From Cyrtodaria siliqua (lineage: Eukaryota > Mollusca > Bivalvia > Adapedonta > Hiatellidae): DNA of 64,000 nt. The translations under genes were made by a program, and so were the position numbers. How positions within the stretch are numbered: the first letter of the stretch is position 1; each line of letters opens with the position of its first letter. A model generated the notes under the pieces. The model saw only the letters and a program-made list of their open reading frames with translations, searched no databases and had not been told where the DNA came from. This document shows positions 46,654 through 58,060 of the stretch, one piece after another. The DNA is taken from assembly GCA_037043455.1 (NCBI GenBank), contig JAWPHD010010389.1:1-64000 (forward strand). The letters run 5' to 3'.

Positions 46654-47825
46654 TTGATTATTTTCTTATTATGGGTGTATGTGTCTCAACTTATTCGTTT
46701 TTCAAGAGCTTGTACTCGAGTTGGGGATTTTAATATTCGTAATCTTTGTATAACTAAAAAGCTACTCAGTCAGGGTTACCGTTACCATAAACTTCGTAAA
46801 ACCTTTGCAAAATGTTATTATCGCAACCCTGATCTTCTTCTTTCCAAATATAAAAGTAATTGAAGGACTCTTCTGCGACAAGGACTATCACAACCTGACT
46901 TCTATGGTGATGTGATTTATAAACTTCGTAAGATTCTTGGTCATGATCACTTTCAAACTATCTTTGTTCAACTTGCCACTGACCGTTCCAAGGCGGTAGC
47001 CCTATTGTCAGTCCTTTTGTGTTTGTGATGTCATTTGCATTTATTATTACTTTTGCCTTCTTGTTGTCTGTTTGCGTGTTTGTTTCTGTGTTTTGTGTTG
47101 ACTGTCCTCCTTGAATACTACTTTCCATGTCTGATCTTTTTATATTTCTTGTTAAAAAGTTTATCAAAAGAGGTTATGACCCTATCATTTTGCAACGTAC
47201 TGCATGCTTGGTGGTGGACCCTTTTACAGTTCGCCACTATGCTTTCCTCTTTAATTGTACGATGACCGGACAGGCTGTGGACCCTATGATGACGCCTACC
47301 TAAAACCCATTGGGACGGTGGCTTTTGATGTTTGTCTATGATCTTTCTTGCCGTGCCCTTAATGGTTTATTCTCTTGTTGCTCTGGCTTCTGCCAAGTCA
47401 TTGAGAACCTTCATTGTGGCTTTCTAGGCTATTGTTTTTTTTGTATTATTTTTACACGAGCATATTTGTGTTTTGCTTATATTGCCTATTGATGCTGCCT
47501 TGTTGGTTAGAGATTAGATCATGACGGGGATTTCTTTATTTACACTGTCCTGTTTTAATGGGATGACAGTAGGGTAAGTATGAGGTTTGGTGTAGAACCG
47601 GTTTAACCCCCCCCCCCCCCCCCCACCCACCCCAGTGACGTACTTTGCCACTGACCGTTCCAAGGCGGTAGCCCTGTTGTCAACCCTTTTCTGTTTGTGA
47701 TGTCGTTTGCATTTATTATTAGTTTTGCCTTCTTGTTTGTCTCTTTGCCTGTTTGCTTCTATGTTTTGTGGTTGACTGTCCTGCTTGAATACTACTTTCC
47801 ATGTCCGATCTTTTTATAATTCTTG
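46654..47825 (+). mobile_element. Second retroelement family, best plus-strand copy (C-terminal coding part and 3' region)
   Basis: The translation from 46654 gives 'VYVSQLIRFSRACTRVGDF', 'LLSQGYRYHKLRKTF' and, after a TGA at 46861-46863, 'DFYGDVIYKLRKILGHDHFQ'. A later frame gives 'ACLVVDPFTVRHYAFLFNCT'. I associate the V-Y-x-S-Q-L-I-R-x-S-R-A-C motif with the C-terminal part of reverse-transcriptase-like proteins abundant in marine invertebrates; the clade is uncertain. The catalytic RT core is missing. The segment 46983-47155 recurs at 47650-47822, an internal direct duplication separated by a poly-C run (47608-47625). Confidence 0.62.
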
Positions 47826-47829
47826 GTAA

Positions 47830-48180
47830 ATGTTGTTTTATATAATAAATAAATAATTGGAAAGAAGTAGATCATACATTAAAACGCGTCGAAACATAAT
47901 GTCTGGCAATGGTGAAGGCCTGCTCCATGTCACCTCGCTTTATATATAATAACATGTCGGATATAAACTAAAAATACAATAGTTTTAAGAATGATTTTAT
48001 TTCACATCTAAGGAAATGCAAACAAATGTGTGCTTCATAGGAAAATACATATAGTTTATTTTGAATGTGTTATTTTAATCACACTATATAACATCAATAC
48101 ATACAGGTTTAACAGTGGTTATCATGCAGTTATGCATATACCAAAGCGTTGACAAAACTAGAAGGGTGTTCCACGGAACA
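47830..48180. other. Non-coding AT-rich stretch
   Basis: No gene and no match to other parts of the window were seen. Confidence 0.35.
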
Positions 48181-48640
48181 TTTGTGTCACCTGCCCTGTG
48201 CTTAATTTACTGAGAAAGGACATTCTAACTATAAAGCTTGAAGACGGGGAGTGTAATCCTTCATGAATTATGGAGCAGATTTTAAATTGATTAAGTTTAT
48301 TAAAACAAGCATATCTCTGCATTGGATAATTGATAAGGAGAAACTGTATAAAGTTTCATGATCAAAGGTCAATATTTTGACAAGTTATGAGCTTGGTAAG
48401 GTTGCAGGTTAAAGTTTTATTAAAAGGGATATAAGTCTACCAAAATGAAAGTCAAAGTTATTGGACATATGTAACGACATTTGCTGCGGTAAGATCAAGA
48501 TATATTTGAAGTTTTATAAACATAGGTCAAATACTTTCCAAGTTATGGCCAAAGTTAGGTTGCAGATTAACGTGTGGCGGACGGACGACGACGACGGATG
48601 ACGGACAAAGTGATCCCTAAATGTCTGCAATGCTACGCAG
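48180..48640 (+). repeat. Dispersed repeat ending in GACGGACGACG
   Basis: 'AAGTTATGGCCAAAGTTAGG' and 'GTGTGGCGGACGGACGACG' form the end of a repeat type very common in bivalves. Inner phrases ('AAGTTTTAT.AA', 'GGTCAA..TTT.CAAGTTATG') repeat at lower identity. Confidence 0.5.
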
Positions 48641-48977
48641 GCGACACAATAATTCTTCAAAAACAACTCGTAGCTATATGAGCAATTAATTGTCGGCAAT
48701 GCAGTTATTTTGACCATTTTTTTTTCTTTCTTAGTCATTGTAGTTTGTGTTAAAGAGACACCTGACGTTATCAAACATTTTTAATTAGTATCTCGATTTA
48801 TTAATATTGTGCATAGAATTAAACAAAACTGAGCTTTTAAATTTTTCTCCTTATTCTTTCATATCGACTCAATCCAATTAGAGTATATAAGCTTTGTGTT
48901 TCACTCGGTTTTTATCAAACATTTCAATATTTTTTATCACAGATAAAATCATTAAACAATCTTATGGACATACAGTC

Positions 48978-49561
48978 TTAAAGGGAATGTAGCGCCATAG
49001 TCAAGCGAGCTCTTTTATAGAGAATTTTGGAAAAAAAAGTGTGAAAGATGAAAGAATTATCAAAGTCGGACGATAAACAAAAATATATGACCATTTTAAG
49101 GTTATACTAAAACGGATATGAGAGCCGCCATTTTGAGAACTATGACGTCATAGTTCTAAATTACGATGTATGGAATATTGATAAATATCAGTTAAAGCAA
49201 ATTAAATGACAGCAAATGAAATTCAAAATCCTGGTCATATAAAGCAATATTGCCATTAAGTATACATATTTTATCATGCAGTTGCTGTCATTATTTTCCT
49301 ATTTCCTGTTAGTCAGTAAATGTTTATATTTATAAATATTCCATTATGGACATAGCTCTCAAAATGGCGGCTTCCATATTCGTTTCAATAGAACATTCAA
49401 ACGATCATATTGTCTTTGTTTATCATCAGATTTACACGCTTTTCCAAGTTTTTTTAAAACTCTCAGTTATAAAGATTGTTTATCGCTACAGTTCTTTTAA
49501 CTATGTAAATTTATACTGGCGCTGTTGTTCCACTTGTTTAAAAAAACATAATAACCCTTAA
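48978..49561. mobile_element. MITE family M2, copy 2 (uninterrupted)
   Basis: The left end is 'TTAAAGGGAATGTAGCGCCA' and the right end is 'AACCCTTAA'. The middle keeps 'AAAACGGATATGAGAGCCGC' and 'TCAAAATGGCGGCTTCC'. The 584-bp element has no transposase frame. Confidence 0.75.
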
Positions 49562-50500
49562 GTAGATTAACGTATATTTCGCTTTGATAACGCTTATTGG
49601 CTAATCTAAGAAACAGTATAACATATTGCTCAATCTACGGAATTATTACAATAATTCAAATATAGCAACACTTAAGCATAATTAATTACTCGTATTCCAA
49701 CGAAAGAAAAAGCCATTTGAATGAACATACACTTAGATAAAAATGTCGACTTCTATTTAAAATTTATCAAAAAAACTTACAAAGACAATTAAATATAGCT
49801 TAACAGATTGTATAACAATTACAAATTGAAATTGGTGCTGAGTTAAATTTAATTCCACAAAATAGTTTGGAAGAAAAAAAGAAACATATTTGAATTAATA
49901 ATTTTAGTTTATTAAATTTAAGTTGACGCGCCAACACTTATTAAAAATGTATTTTGAAAAAATAATTAATCTTTCATATTATAATATGCACATACTAACG
50001 GAAATTAGAATAAACAATATGTTCACTTGAATTAATAACTAATGAAGCAAAATAAGTATAAGTTATCAAAAAAACTGACTTGAATGCTAAATTATCCATT
50101 TTAAAATAAAAACAGTAACAATCTGAACATTTTAAAAAATCCAAACAATTAACAATTTATTATTATGCCACAAAATTAAGAATGGAGAACTTTAACGGAA
50201 TAACATTAAGACCTTTACATTTAACAGGCATTCCAAAACTACTAATTTTATTTTACTAAATAATAAAGGTAAAGAAAACAAAAACACGAAACAAAACACG
50301 CAAATAACACATTCAAATGAAAAACGTGTGTATGTTAAACCCCCAACATTTACAGCCTCGGTAGTAACTATTTGTATGAGGGGCCTATCAAGTTGAAACA
50401 ATTAAAAAAAAAAGAATTAAAGAAATAAATTGAAATTGAAAAAAGAAATTAAAAAAAAATCAAATTAAAAACATTTTTTTTTTTTTAAAAAAAAAACTGT
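49562..50500. other. AT-rich non-coding stretch ending in A/T homopolymers
   Basis: Unusually AT-rich; 50401-50500 is dominated by A and T runs. No gene is supported. Confidence 0.4.
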
Positions 50501-50504
50501 TACC

Positions 50505-51160
50505 CACGGGGCGCGTCCAAATTTTACCCCAGGGTCACCATTTGAACAAACTTGGTAGAGGACCATAAGATGATGCTACATGTAATACATGAGAGCTTGT
50601 GCCATGTGGTTCCAGAGAAGAAGTTTTTTTTCAGTTTTTGCCTATAGTAAAACTGTGACCCCCAGGGTGGGGCCAAATGTGACCAATGGGTCACCATTTG
50701 AACAAACTTGGTAGAAGACCATAAGCTTATAGCAAATCCAAAATATTAAATCTCTGGCTCTTGCAGTTTCAGAGAAGAAGATTTTTTAAGTTTTTCCCTA
50801 TACATGTCTATGTAAAACATGTGACCCTTGGGGCAGGGTCAAATGTGATCCGAGGGTCACCATTTGAACAAACGAATATTCAAATAATAACGACCTAAAT
50901 AAGCCTAAGTAAAACTGTGACCTCCAGGGTTGGGCCAAATGTGACCAATGGGTCACCATTTGAACAAACTTGGTAGAAGACCATAAGCTTATAGCAAATC
51001 CAAAATATTAAACCTCTGGCTCTTGCAGTTTCAGAGAAGAAGATTTTTTAAGTTTTTCCCTATACATGTCTATGTAAAACATGTGACCCTTGGGGCAGGG
51101 TCAAATGTGATCCGAGGGTCACCATTTGAACGAACGAATATTCAAATAAAAACGACCTAT
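50505..51160. repeat. Dispersed repeat with a 262-bp tandem duplication
   Basis: 'AACTGTGACC' plus 'AGGGT.GGGCCAAATGTGAC' recurs at 50651 and 50913, and the following ~230 bp are nearly identical ('GGTCACCATTTGAACAAACT', 'CTTATAGCAAATCC'). Confidence 0.88.
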
Positions 51161-51174
51161 ATGGGCTTGTATTT

Positions 51175-51590
51175 GGGATGATGATTGATACGTGGTGAAT
51201 GCTTTAAAATGTATGGGTCGTCCGTATTTATATTTTATGGGCAAGTGTAAGAGATGACGAGGGATACTTGACGACCACTTTTACGGGTCGCCTGTATTTA
51301 CTTTATAGGCTTGTATTGGGTATGATGAGGGATACGTGGCGACCGCTTTTACGGGTCGCCCGCATTTATACTTAATGGGCTTGTATTCGGGATGATTAGG
51401 GATACGTGGCGACCGCTTTTACGGGTCGCCCGTATTTATACTTAATGGGCTTGTATTCGGGATGATTAGGGATAGGTGGCGACCGCTTTTATCGGTCGCC
51501 CGTATTTTTACTTAATGGACTTGTATTCGGGATGATGAGGGTTACGTGATGACCTAGTATTTGGTTCGCCTGTATTTATACTTATTGGAC
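51175..51590. repeat. Minisatellite, 70-bp unit, about six copies, each with a GGCGACC/GGTCGCC hairpin
   Basis: 'GATACGTGGCGACCGCTTTT' recurs at 51331, 51401 and 51471 (there GATAGG), exactly 70 bp apart, with decayed copies on both sides. In each unit GGCGACC and GGTCGCC are separated by 8-9 nt and form a perfect 7-bp stem. Confidence 0.92.
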
Positions 51591-51699
51591 ATTGAGTGTG
51601 TTTGTATGTATCCGTGTCATGTTCACGATGGTGTTTTTTGGATTGTGTTGAAAGAACGCTAGAAGATTCATTTTCCACGCGGACAGCAATGTCAGAATA

Positions 51700-52060
51700 G
51701 TTTGGACAAAGATAATTTGTATAGATTTCCATCCGGTGTGGCTGCTGGAGTTGTTGTCTTTTTCAGTGCAAAGCTGCTGGCTTTCCAGATTATATACAGG
51801 ATAGCACAGCCAGCCACATTGTAAACCTCATCAACTAGTTATAGGTTATTTAGAGCCGCCCCAGAGATAGGAATACAGGAACATGCACTACTCTTGCTAT
51901 CGCACAGATTCAAATCGTTCTTTGGAGCCTTTACTCTGATACACCGGACCGTCCGGTTTACGTCCCCTTCCGTAGTTTCGTGGGAAGCCTCGATTGCTTG
52001 AAAACTTTCCAAAACGTAAGCCTTACCCACACCGATAAGATGGTAAGTAGACAATATGCG
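51700..52060 (-). other. Stretch with weak minus-strand coding potential and an S2-tail scrap
   Basis: Frames at 51508-51732 and 51839-52054 (minus) have no recognisable domain. On the minus strand 51840-51870 holds 'CTCTGGGGCGGCTCTAAATA', matching the SINE S2 tail. Confidence 0.3.
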
Positions 52061-52448
52061 ATATGTGCCTTACTTTTAAAGGTACCTAAATTTTAAAACA
52101 ATTTGTTTTGTGGTGCGTTTTCATTGACCGTGAGTGTATATGCCAATAAACTTTAATTTTGCTGAATTGTCTTCAATCGTTAACCTATTAGTGAAAAATG
52201 AACGTACTAGGCATTCTTCTGTTTAAATGGATACTCCCGCCAGGTTGAAATTCGTTCTGAATTTCTAAGTTTACAGGAGAACAGCCTCAAAATAAACCAG
52301 GTGGTGAAAATATCATGGCTCAACCGGGGTTCGAATCCAGGGCGACCCGGAAAAAATAGATGGAATTAAATTGATATTTCAAAGCTAAATGCAGTTGAAA
52401 TACGCGGGCCTACCACCGACACTCGGATTAAAGTATAGTAATAAATAA

Positions 52449-52520
52449 TGAAAAGGGATTCCATTCGAGGAAGCAACAAACACAAACAAGGCAGAAAAGT
52501 AGTAGACTCGGTTATATTGA
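52449..52520 (+). repeat. Fragment of the ~250-bp repeat linked to the second retroelement
   Basis: 'TGAAAAGGGATTCCATTCGA', 'GGAAGCAACAAACACAAACA' and 'GTAGACTCGGTTATATTGAG' match the repeats at 43465-43570 and 55122-55622. Confidence 0.7.
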
Positions 52521-52521
52521 G

Positions 52522-52901
52522 TTAAAGGGACATACGGCAATCTTGAGGGTTTCAAAACTCGCGGCGTCCCATTAGTTTTTCTACATAACTTGCTTATTTT
52601 GTTTTTCTACATAACTTGCTTATTTGTAATCATTGATATTATTAATAGAATAGTTCAAAGCAAATTGTTTTCGTATATTACTAACTGTTGATTTTATTGC
52701 AACACTACTATACTTAAAGCGATAATAGAATAATGAAGAAAAATTGAAAACTCAACATTTTATATAGTTATACGCCAGCAGGTTTTAAGTCAAAAGAATA
52801 CTAGATTAATTAAACACAGGCGTTTCTTTTAATGCTTGATAAAAACTTCAAGATTGCCGTGTGTCCCTTTAAGCCTTCAAGATTGCCGTGTGTCCCTTTA
52901 A
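52522..52901. mobile_element. MITE family M1, copy 2, with duplicated right end
   Basis: The left end is 'TTAAAGGGACATACGGCAAT'. The right end 'CAAGATTGCCGTGTGTCCC' plus TTTAA occurs twice in tandem (ending 52872 and 52901), a 29-bp duplication of the terminus. There is also a small internal duplication of 'TTTTTCTACATAACTTGCTT' at 52577-52625. Confidence 0.82.
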
Positions 52902-54355
52902 GCTAGGCATATAATAATCTCGCACTCTTTGTCGTAGATGCATGTCGTGAGTTAGCAACCAATGATATCCCAGCGAAGTGAGATGTAATCGTTCCACTGT
53001 GTTGGGCGGAGACTAACGCGGAGTGCGGTAACAGGTGTCGGGAACGCTCGGGTAACAACACTGGCTTGGTCTGTATTCCCGGTAAACTTCTGAAATTTCA
53101 ATTGACAGTATCAGTAGTATGTGCAATTGCTTTCATCATTAGCGGTCTCCGTTTTAAATACATACGATTATCTTTAACTACAGTTAAAAATGATTTTGGA
53201 CATATGTTGTATTAGCTTATTTTACTAAACTATTATTATTAATCATGTTAATACGAAAGTTTACACGCATAACAGTCTTGCGATCGCTATTTGTTTAAAA
53301 AAATATTTGCTTATTCAGCTGCCGGTTATATGGTTTCTGTGTTTGTCTATGGTGAACAGACTGTGAATCATATAGTCAACGATAAGCATGCATTACAACT
53401 TCAATACCTAATGAACCGGTTTGCAAAACAACTTCAATACCTAGTGAATCGGTCAAAAAAACTTGAAAGGTATAAACACATATTTTTTAATGTTGAAAGG
53501 TTACCATTTCACTTCTTGAAATGACGTTTTCGTAAACCAGTCTTCAGCTTGTAATCGTTATTATTATGTGTATGTTAGCGATGAAATATTCACTGACCTC
53601 TGTAGCGTGGTTGATTGAGGCGTCGTGTTAGTGTCGAGGGAAGAAGGGTTCAAGCCTGCTGATTTCCATTTTTTTAAATTTTCATTATTATGGTTTTCAT
53701 TAGTAAACATCAAACAAACAAAATACGATACCATTGCTGTGCCTGCGGAATATCCAATGTCATGGTAAAGAAGGCAATCTATACTGTAGCTGACGGTGAA
53801 TTCTTTAACGTATTGAGGATACGCACCAGGATTGTCTCGTCCCTGTATCGCTATCCCCTTTACCGTCTTTGGGGATTCAAATCGTGCCTGAAAAACGAGT
53901 TTACAATCATTCTTATTTTAATTACGTTTCGCGTTAATATCAGCTGTTTGTATTATTTGTATTCTGCATTCAGTGTCACTATAAAAAAAATTATTATACG
54001 GTTGTCTTAAAGTTCAAACCTTTAGACTAATGGCAGTTATACCCACCTTCCTCCTCTCACCCACCCTAGCCGCCAACCCGTTGGAATACGGCTCATCACC
54101 TTCCAGAGGGGATAATAAATGTCGTACCGCTGACGAAGAAGGTGGGTTAAGCAAACTAAGGATATATGCACACCTGTTATTATAGTGCAATATCAATGTA
54201 TTTTAAATATGTTGACTAAAAGCAAACATAAACCTCTACTACTGTAACATATATGGTCATAAACTGGCATTTTATGCTGGTGCTCGACTTTTACACCAAG
54301 TTCAATAATACATTTTGATAAACATTCAGCATTTCTAATATTGATGTGGTCGTAA
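52902..54355. other. Non-coding stretch, with tRNA-like scrap near 53600
   Basis: 53605-53665 has 'TAGCGTGGTTGATTGAGG' and 'AGGGTTCAAGCCTGC', a weak A/B-box pair. Frames at 53291-53524 and 53690-54010 have no recognisable features. Confidence 0.35.
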
Positions 54356-54357
54356 AC

Positions 54358-54515
54358 CGGGAGGTGCCGAGCACGTTAAAGACCCATAGGAATCTATTCG
54401 ATAATAAGAGTATGGCACGGTTCCCGGATTCCTATGTATCTTCCCCCGCTCTCTGGGGTGGCTCTAAATAACCTATACTGTGTTGATGAGCCGTTAAACA
54501 ACGTTCAATTTTAAT
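54358..54515 (+). mobile_element. SINE family S2, 3' part
   Basis: 'GAGCACGTTAAAGACCCATA', 'GGAATCTATTCGATAATAAG', 'GGATTCCTATGTATC', 'CTCTGGGGTGGCTCTAAATA' and 'GTTGATGAGCCGTTAAACAA' match 29675-29805. The tRNA-like head is absent. Confidence 0.82.
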
Positions 54516-54648
54516 ATTAAATTGCACTATCCTGCAACATCTAGTAGGATGTGTCAGTGCCGCTGATGCTGTTGGTTGAAGGCTGTCTTGGTCCTCACCG
54601 AGAACAATTTGAAATAGTCTAATGCAATCTGAGCACTTTGTAGTTAAT

Positions 54649-54836
54649 GTTCTTATAATCTGCTACAACGGAAACCTTTTGTGCAGTATAAATAATTAGT
54701 GTTCTTATCATCTGCCACAACGGAAACCTTTTGTGCAGTATAAGTAATTAGTGTTCTTATCATCTGCTACAACGGAAACCTTTTGTGCAGTATAACTAAT
54801 TAGTGTTCTTATCATCTGCTACAACGGAAACTTTAA
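54649..54836. repeat. Tandem repeat, 52-bp unit, 3.6 copies
   Basis: 'GTTCTTAT' plus 'ATCTGCTACAACGGAAACC' recurs at 54649, 54701, 54753 and 54805, each 52 bp apart. Confidence 0.93.
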
Positions 54837-55121
54837 CGAGCTGACGTTATTTTTCTAGTTAATAAAATAATATATTTGGCATGGGATCCAACCCAGGAAT
54901 GTTTTACAAACGACAATATATCCCTACACAATTAACATATGATTTCACACACACGTCTGGTTTCTACTGTTTACACATGTACTAGTAGTGGCTAATCGTC
55001 GGCCTCTCCAATTTCCAGTGAGGTCTTACTCAAAGACATGTGGCACTTACTGTAAAAGGATAACGTTGATGGCCTGTGTTCGAACTACACAGGTAAGTCA
55101 AATATGATATATACTGAACAT

Positions 55122-55640
55122 GTGATCCCTCGGAAGGAACGTTCACAAACAAGAGAGCAACGTGACAGACTCGGTTTTATTGAATATGCTCATGAGTTGT
55201 GGTATAAAGTGCAACATCTTTCACGGTGCGCCGGCTTAAGCGGTATGATGATGAGGCTCCCAAGATCCCAAAAGTACCAGTACGTAATAACAGTACTGAA
55301 CCGTAGTCGAGGCGATGTTTACAGCCACCATACAGCACTAATCGAATGTGAGTGTCGATAAATACTGGAAATGGGATTCCTCGGAAGGAACGTTCACAAA
55401 CAAGAGAGCAACGTGACAGACTCGGTTTTATTGAATATGCTCATGAGTTGTGGTATAAAGTGCAACATCTTTCACGGTGCGCCGGCTTAAGCGGTATGAT
55501 GATGAGGCTCCCAAGATCCCAAAAGTACCAGTACGTAATAACAGTACTGAACCGTAGTCGAGGCGATGTTTACACCCACCATACAGCACTAAACGAATGT
55601 GAGTGTCGATAAATACTGGAAATGGGATTCCTCGGAAGCC
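55122..55640 (+). repeat. Tandem duplication of the ~251-bp repeat linked to the second retroelement
   Basis: Units 55122-55372 and 55373-55622 are about 98% identical, with the start of a third (to about 55640). They carry 'AAGGAACGTTCACAAACAAG', 'GACTCGGTTTTATTGA' and 'CAGCACTAA(T/A)CGAATGTGAG'. Each gives the same ~80-codon open frame, but 251 is not a multiple of three and the frame matches no family I know. It is not called as a gene. Confidence 0.88.
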
Positions 55641-56150
55641 ACGATACAACTGCTTTTGATGCATGCTTTTTAATATTTTCTTTGTGAATAAAAAATATTA
55701 AAAAGGAACCAACATAAAATATACTATATGTGTACAATGATATGGAGATATGTAGTAATTAATATTAAAATACTATTTTGAGGGATAGGGGAGGGGTGGG
55801 GTGAGGGGTGGGGGTGGTGAACGAAATCCTGAACGCTCGGCCAATCCCATCATTATTCGGGATCCCGCCTCGTGTGTAACCACGACGCTTCGGTATGTTA
55901 AAATCTTGACATTTGTTAGCCGGAAGGCAACGGCACAGAAAATAGTGCACCATTGCTAAGCTGTTGCTATATAAACAATATGACCGTCGGCCACATGTGT
56001 CGTTTATGATTTGCATTGCATGATTTTATTTACAATACAGATGAAGATTTTATCATTGCTTTCACGTAAATAAACTATAGATGGAGCAATCGGCTAAATG
56101 ACATTGCAATTGAATAATAACTTATAAATTTGTTTTGGCGGGAATCTAAG
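55640..56150. other. Non-coding stretch with a G-rich run
   Basis: 'GGGAGGGGTGGGGTGAGGGG' at about 55788 could form a G-quadruplex. The rest is unassigned. Confidence 0.4.
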
Positions 56151-56197
56151 GCGCGATGACGTAACCAATAAAGAAACCTTCGATTTACATTCGAGTA

Positions 56198-56259
56198 ATG
56201 CCGCGAAGCAGTGTACGAGATATTGCGAATGGGTGGAACTCAAAACATGGAGAAAAAAG
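56198..56259 (+). CDS. Candidate first coding exon with promoter-like upstream
   Basis: The ATG at 56198 gives 'MPRSSVRDIANGWNSKHGE', then KR, ending at the strong donor AAG|GTACGT (56259/56260). Thirty to fifty bp upstream is 'GATGACGTAACCAATAAA', a CRE-like plus CCAAT pair. No following exon was identified, so gene identity and reality are open. Confidence 0.33.
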
Positions 56260-56410
56260 GTACGTACTTGAATCCACTGTTTTTTGTTTTTGTATTGTGC
56301 AGTCCACGCCCCTGTTCCAAAAGCCGCCTCCACGGTGTTCAATCTCGAATAGTTCGGTGTGTGTTCCGTTGAACCATACGACGATGACGCTGTTAGAGCT
56401 TCGTCTGGAA

Positions 56411-56536
56411 CTTGGTCTGGCCCACCGATTAGGTAGTTTGACTCAGTACATTCAACTGCAATAATATACATGAACTTGGTCACGCCCACCGATTAGGTAG
56501 TTTGTCTCAGTACATTCAACTGCAATAATATACATG
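56411..56536. repeat. Tandem duplication, 64-bp unit, two copies
   Basis: 'CTTGGTC..GCCCACCGATTA' and 'GGTAGTTTG' start at 56411 and 56475. The two units differ at about three bases. Confidence 0.9.
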
Positions 56537-57118
56537 CATGTTACTGATTGTTGATGTGCTTGTTGCTGATTGTTGATGTGCATGTTTCTGATTGTTGCTG
56601 TGCATGTTACTAATTGTTGATATTCATGTTACTAATCGTTAATGCTAATTGTTAATGTGCTTGTTGCTGATTGTTGATGTGCATGTTACTGATTGTTGCT
56701 GTGCATGTTACTAATTGTTGATGTTCATGTTATTAATTGTTGATGTGCATGTTGCTAATTGTTGATGTGCATGTTGCTAATTGTTGATGTGCATGCTGCT
56801 AATTGTTGATGTGCATGTCGCTAATTGTTGATGTGCATGTTGCTAATTGTTGATGTGCATGTTATTAATTGTTGATGTGCATGCTACTAATTGTTAATGT
56901 GCATGTTATTAATTGTTGATGTTCATGCTACTAATTTGTTAATGTGCATGTTACCAAATGTTGATGTGCATGTTACTAACTGTTGATGTGCATGTTACTT
57001 ATTGTTGCTGTGCATGTTACTAATTGTTAATGTGCATGTTACTAATTGTTGCTGTGCATGCTACTAATTGTTAATGTGCATGCTACTAATTGTTAATGTG
57101 CATGTTACTAATTGTTGA
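56530..57118. repeat. Minisatellite, 22-bp unit, about 27 copies
   Basis: The unit is 'TTGATGTGCATGTTACTAAT' plus TG, with variants GCTAAT, TGCTGTGCATG and TTAATGTGC. It starts next to the 64-bp duplication. Confidence 0.93.
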
Positions 57119-57150
57119 TTATTTTAAATAATATAGAACCCATAATATAT

Positions 57151-57635
57151 TTAAAGTAACTAGTATGCCAAATAACGGCAAAATTTCACTACAAAACCGT
57201 TCATCAAAACTCTATCCTTGTGTTCAGGTCAAATAATAAAATATACGTTTCGATTAAAGTAAAGGTTCATTCATGGATTCTAAAAAATAACCGTGATCGA
57301 ATATGGTAACTTTTAATTCGACGCTCCATTTGTGGGGGTTTGGCATGGCTGGTTAAATCCATTTATATTGGGTCTATAAAGTTTAACTCAATAAAATTTA
57401 AATTCTTAAAATATGTAAGTTATATATTTATGTCGTCGTCAGTAGGTTTAGAAACGATGAACATATGTTGTAAACTTTGGCTGTTGTTGGCGGGATAGCT
57501 ACTTTAAACATATGGTAAAATAAAGAAGAAAATTGGAAACTCCATATTGTATTACCTTTGATTTAATGAAAGTCAAAACGATACGGTGCTAGTTTTAATC
57601 GCTAATACATGACTGAAGATTTGATGTCCCTTTAA
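57151..57635. mobile_element. MITE family M3, copy 1 (uninterrupted)
   Basis: The left end is 'TTAAAGTAACTAGTATGCCA' with 'AATAACGGCAAAATT', and the right end is 'GATTTGATGTCCCTTTAA'. The body shares 'TAGGTTTAGAAACGATG' and 'GGCGGGATAG' with 58911-60850. The 485-bp body has no open frame. Confidence 0.65.
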
Positions 57636-57711
57636 AATAAAAACAAAAAATATATTTGACTTCTGTTCAGCAAAAATGAATTAAGCTATAAATGAAATAT
57701 TATAAGAATCA

Positions 57712-58060
57712 CATTCTATCACTTCAGACCATTCTGTGACAAAGAATGTTTTGGGGAAAATGACTAATCAGCAGCCGGACATTGTAAACCCTGATCAGCT
57801 TGCGAGTTTTTTGCAGGCTGATCTGGGATTTTAATGGTCGCAAAGGCTATTATAGTCATGTTTAACGGGTTAAACATGCTTAACGGGTTATGTTACATTA
57901 AACATAACTTCTTTGCATTAAGACCATTCCATTTATGTGACAAAGGGGTATTTTCGGGGGGAATGACTGATCAGCAGACGGACATTGTAAACCCTGATCG
58001 TGCATAACGTGGTAAGTGTTAATAATAGGTTATGTTGCATTATACCTAACTTCCATGGTC
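57712..58060. repeat. Dispersed repeat, two imperfect units of about 200 bp
   Basis: 'CATTCTGTGACAAAGAATGT' and 'GACTAATCAGCAGCCGGACA' versus 'CATTTATGTGACAAAGGGGT' and 'GACTGATCAGCAGACGGACA'. Both are followed by 'TTGTAAACCCTGATC'. Confidence 0.7.

Noticed and set aside
55104..55664. Duplicated ~80-codon frames in the 251-bp repeat
   Set aside because: The frame is identical only because the DNA is duplicated; the same repeat elsewhere (43465, 52449) does not keep it open.
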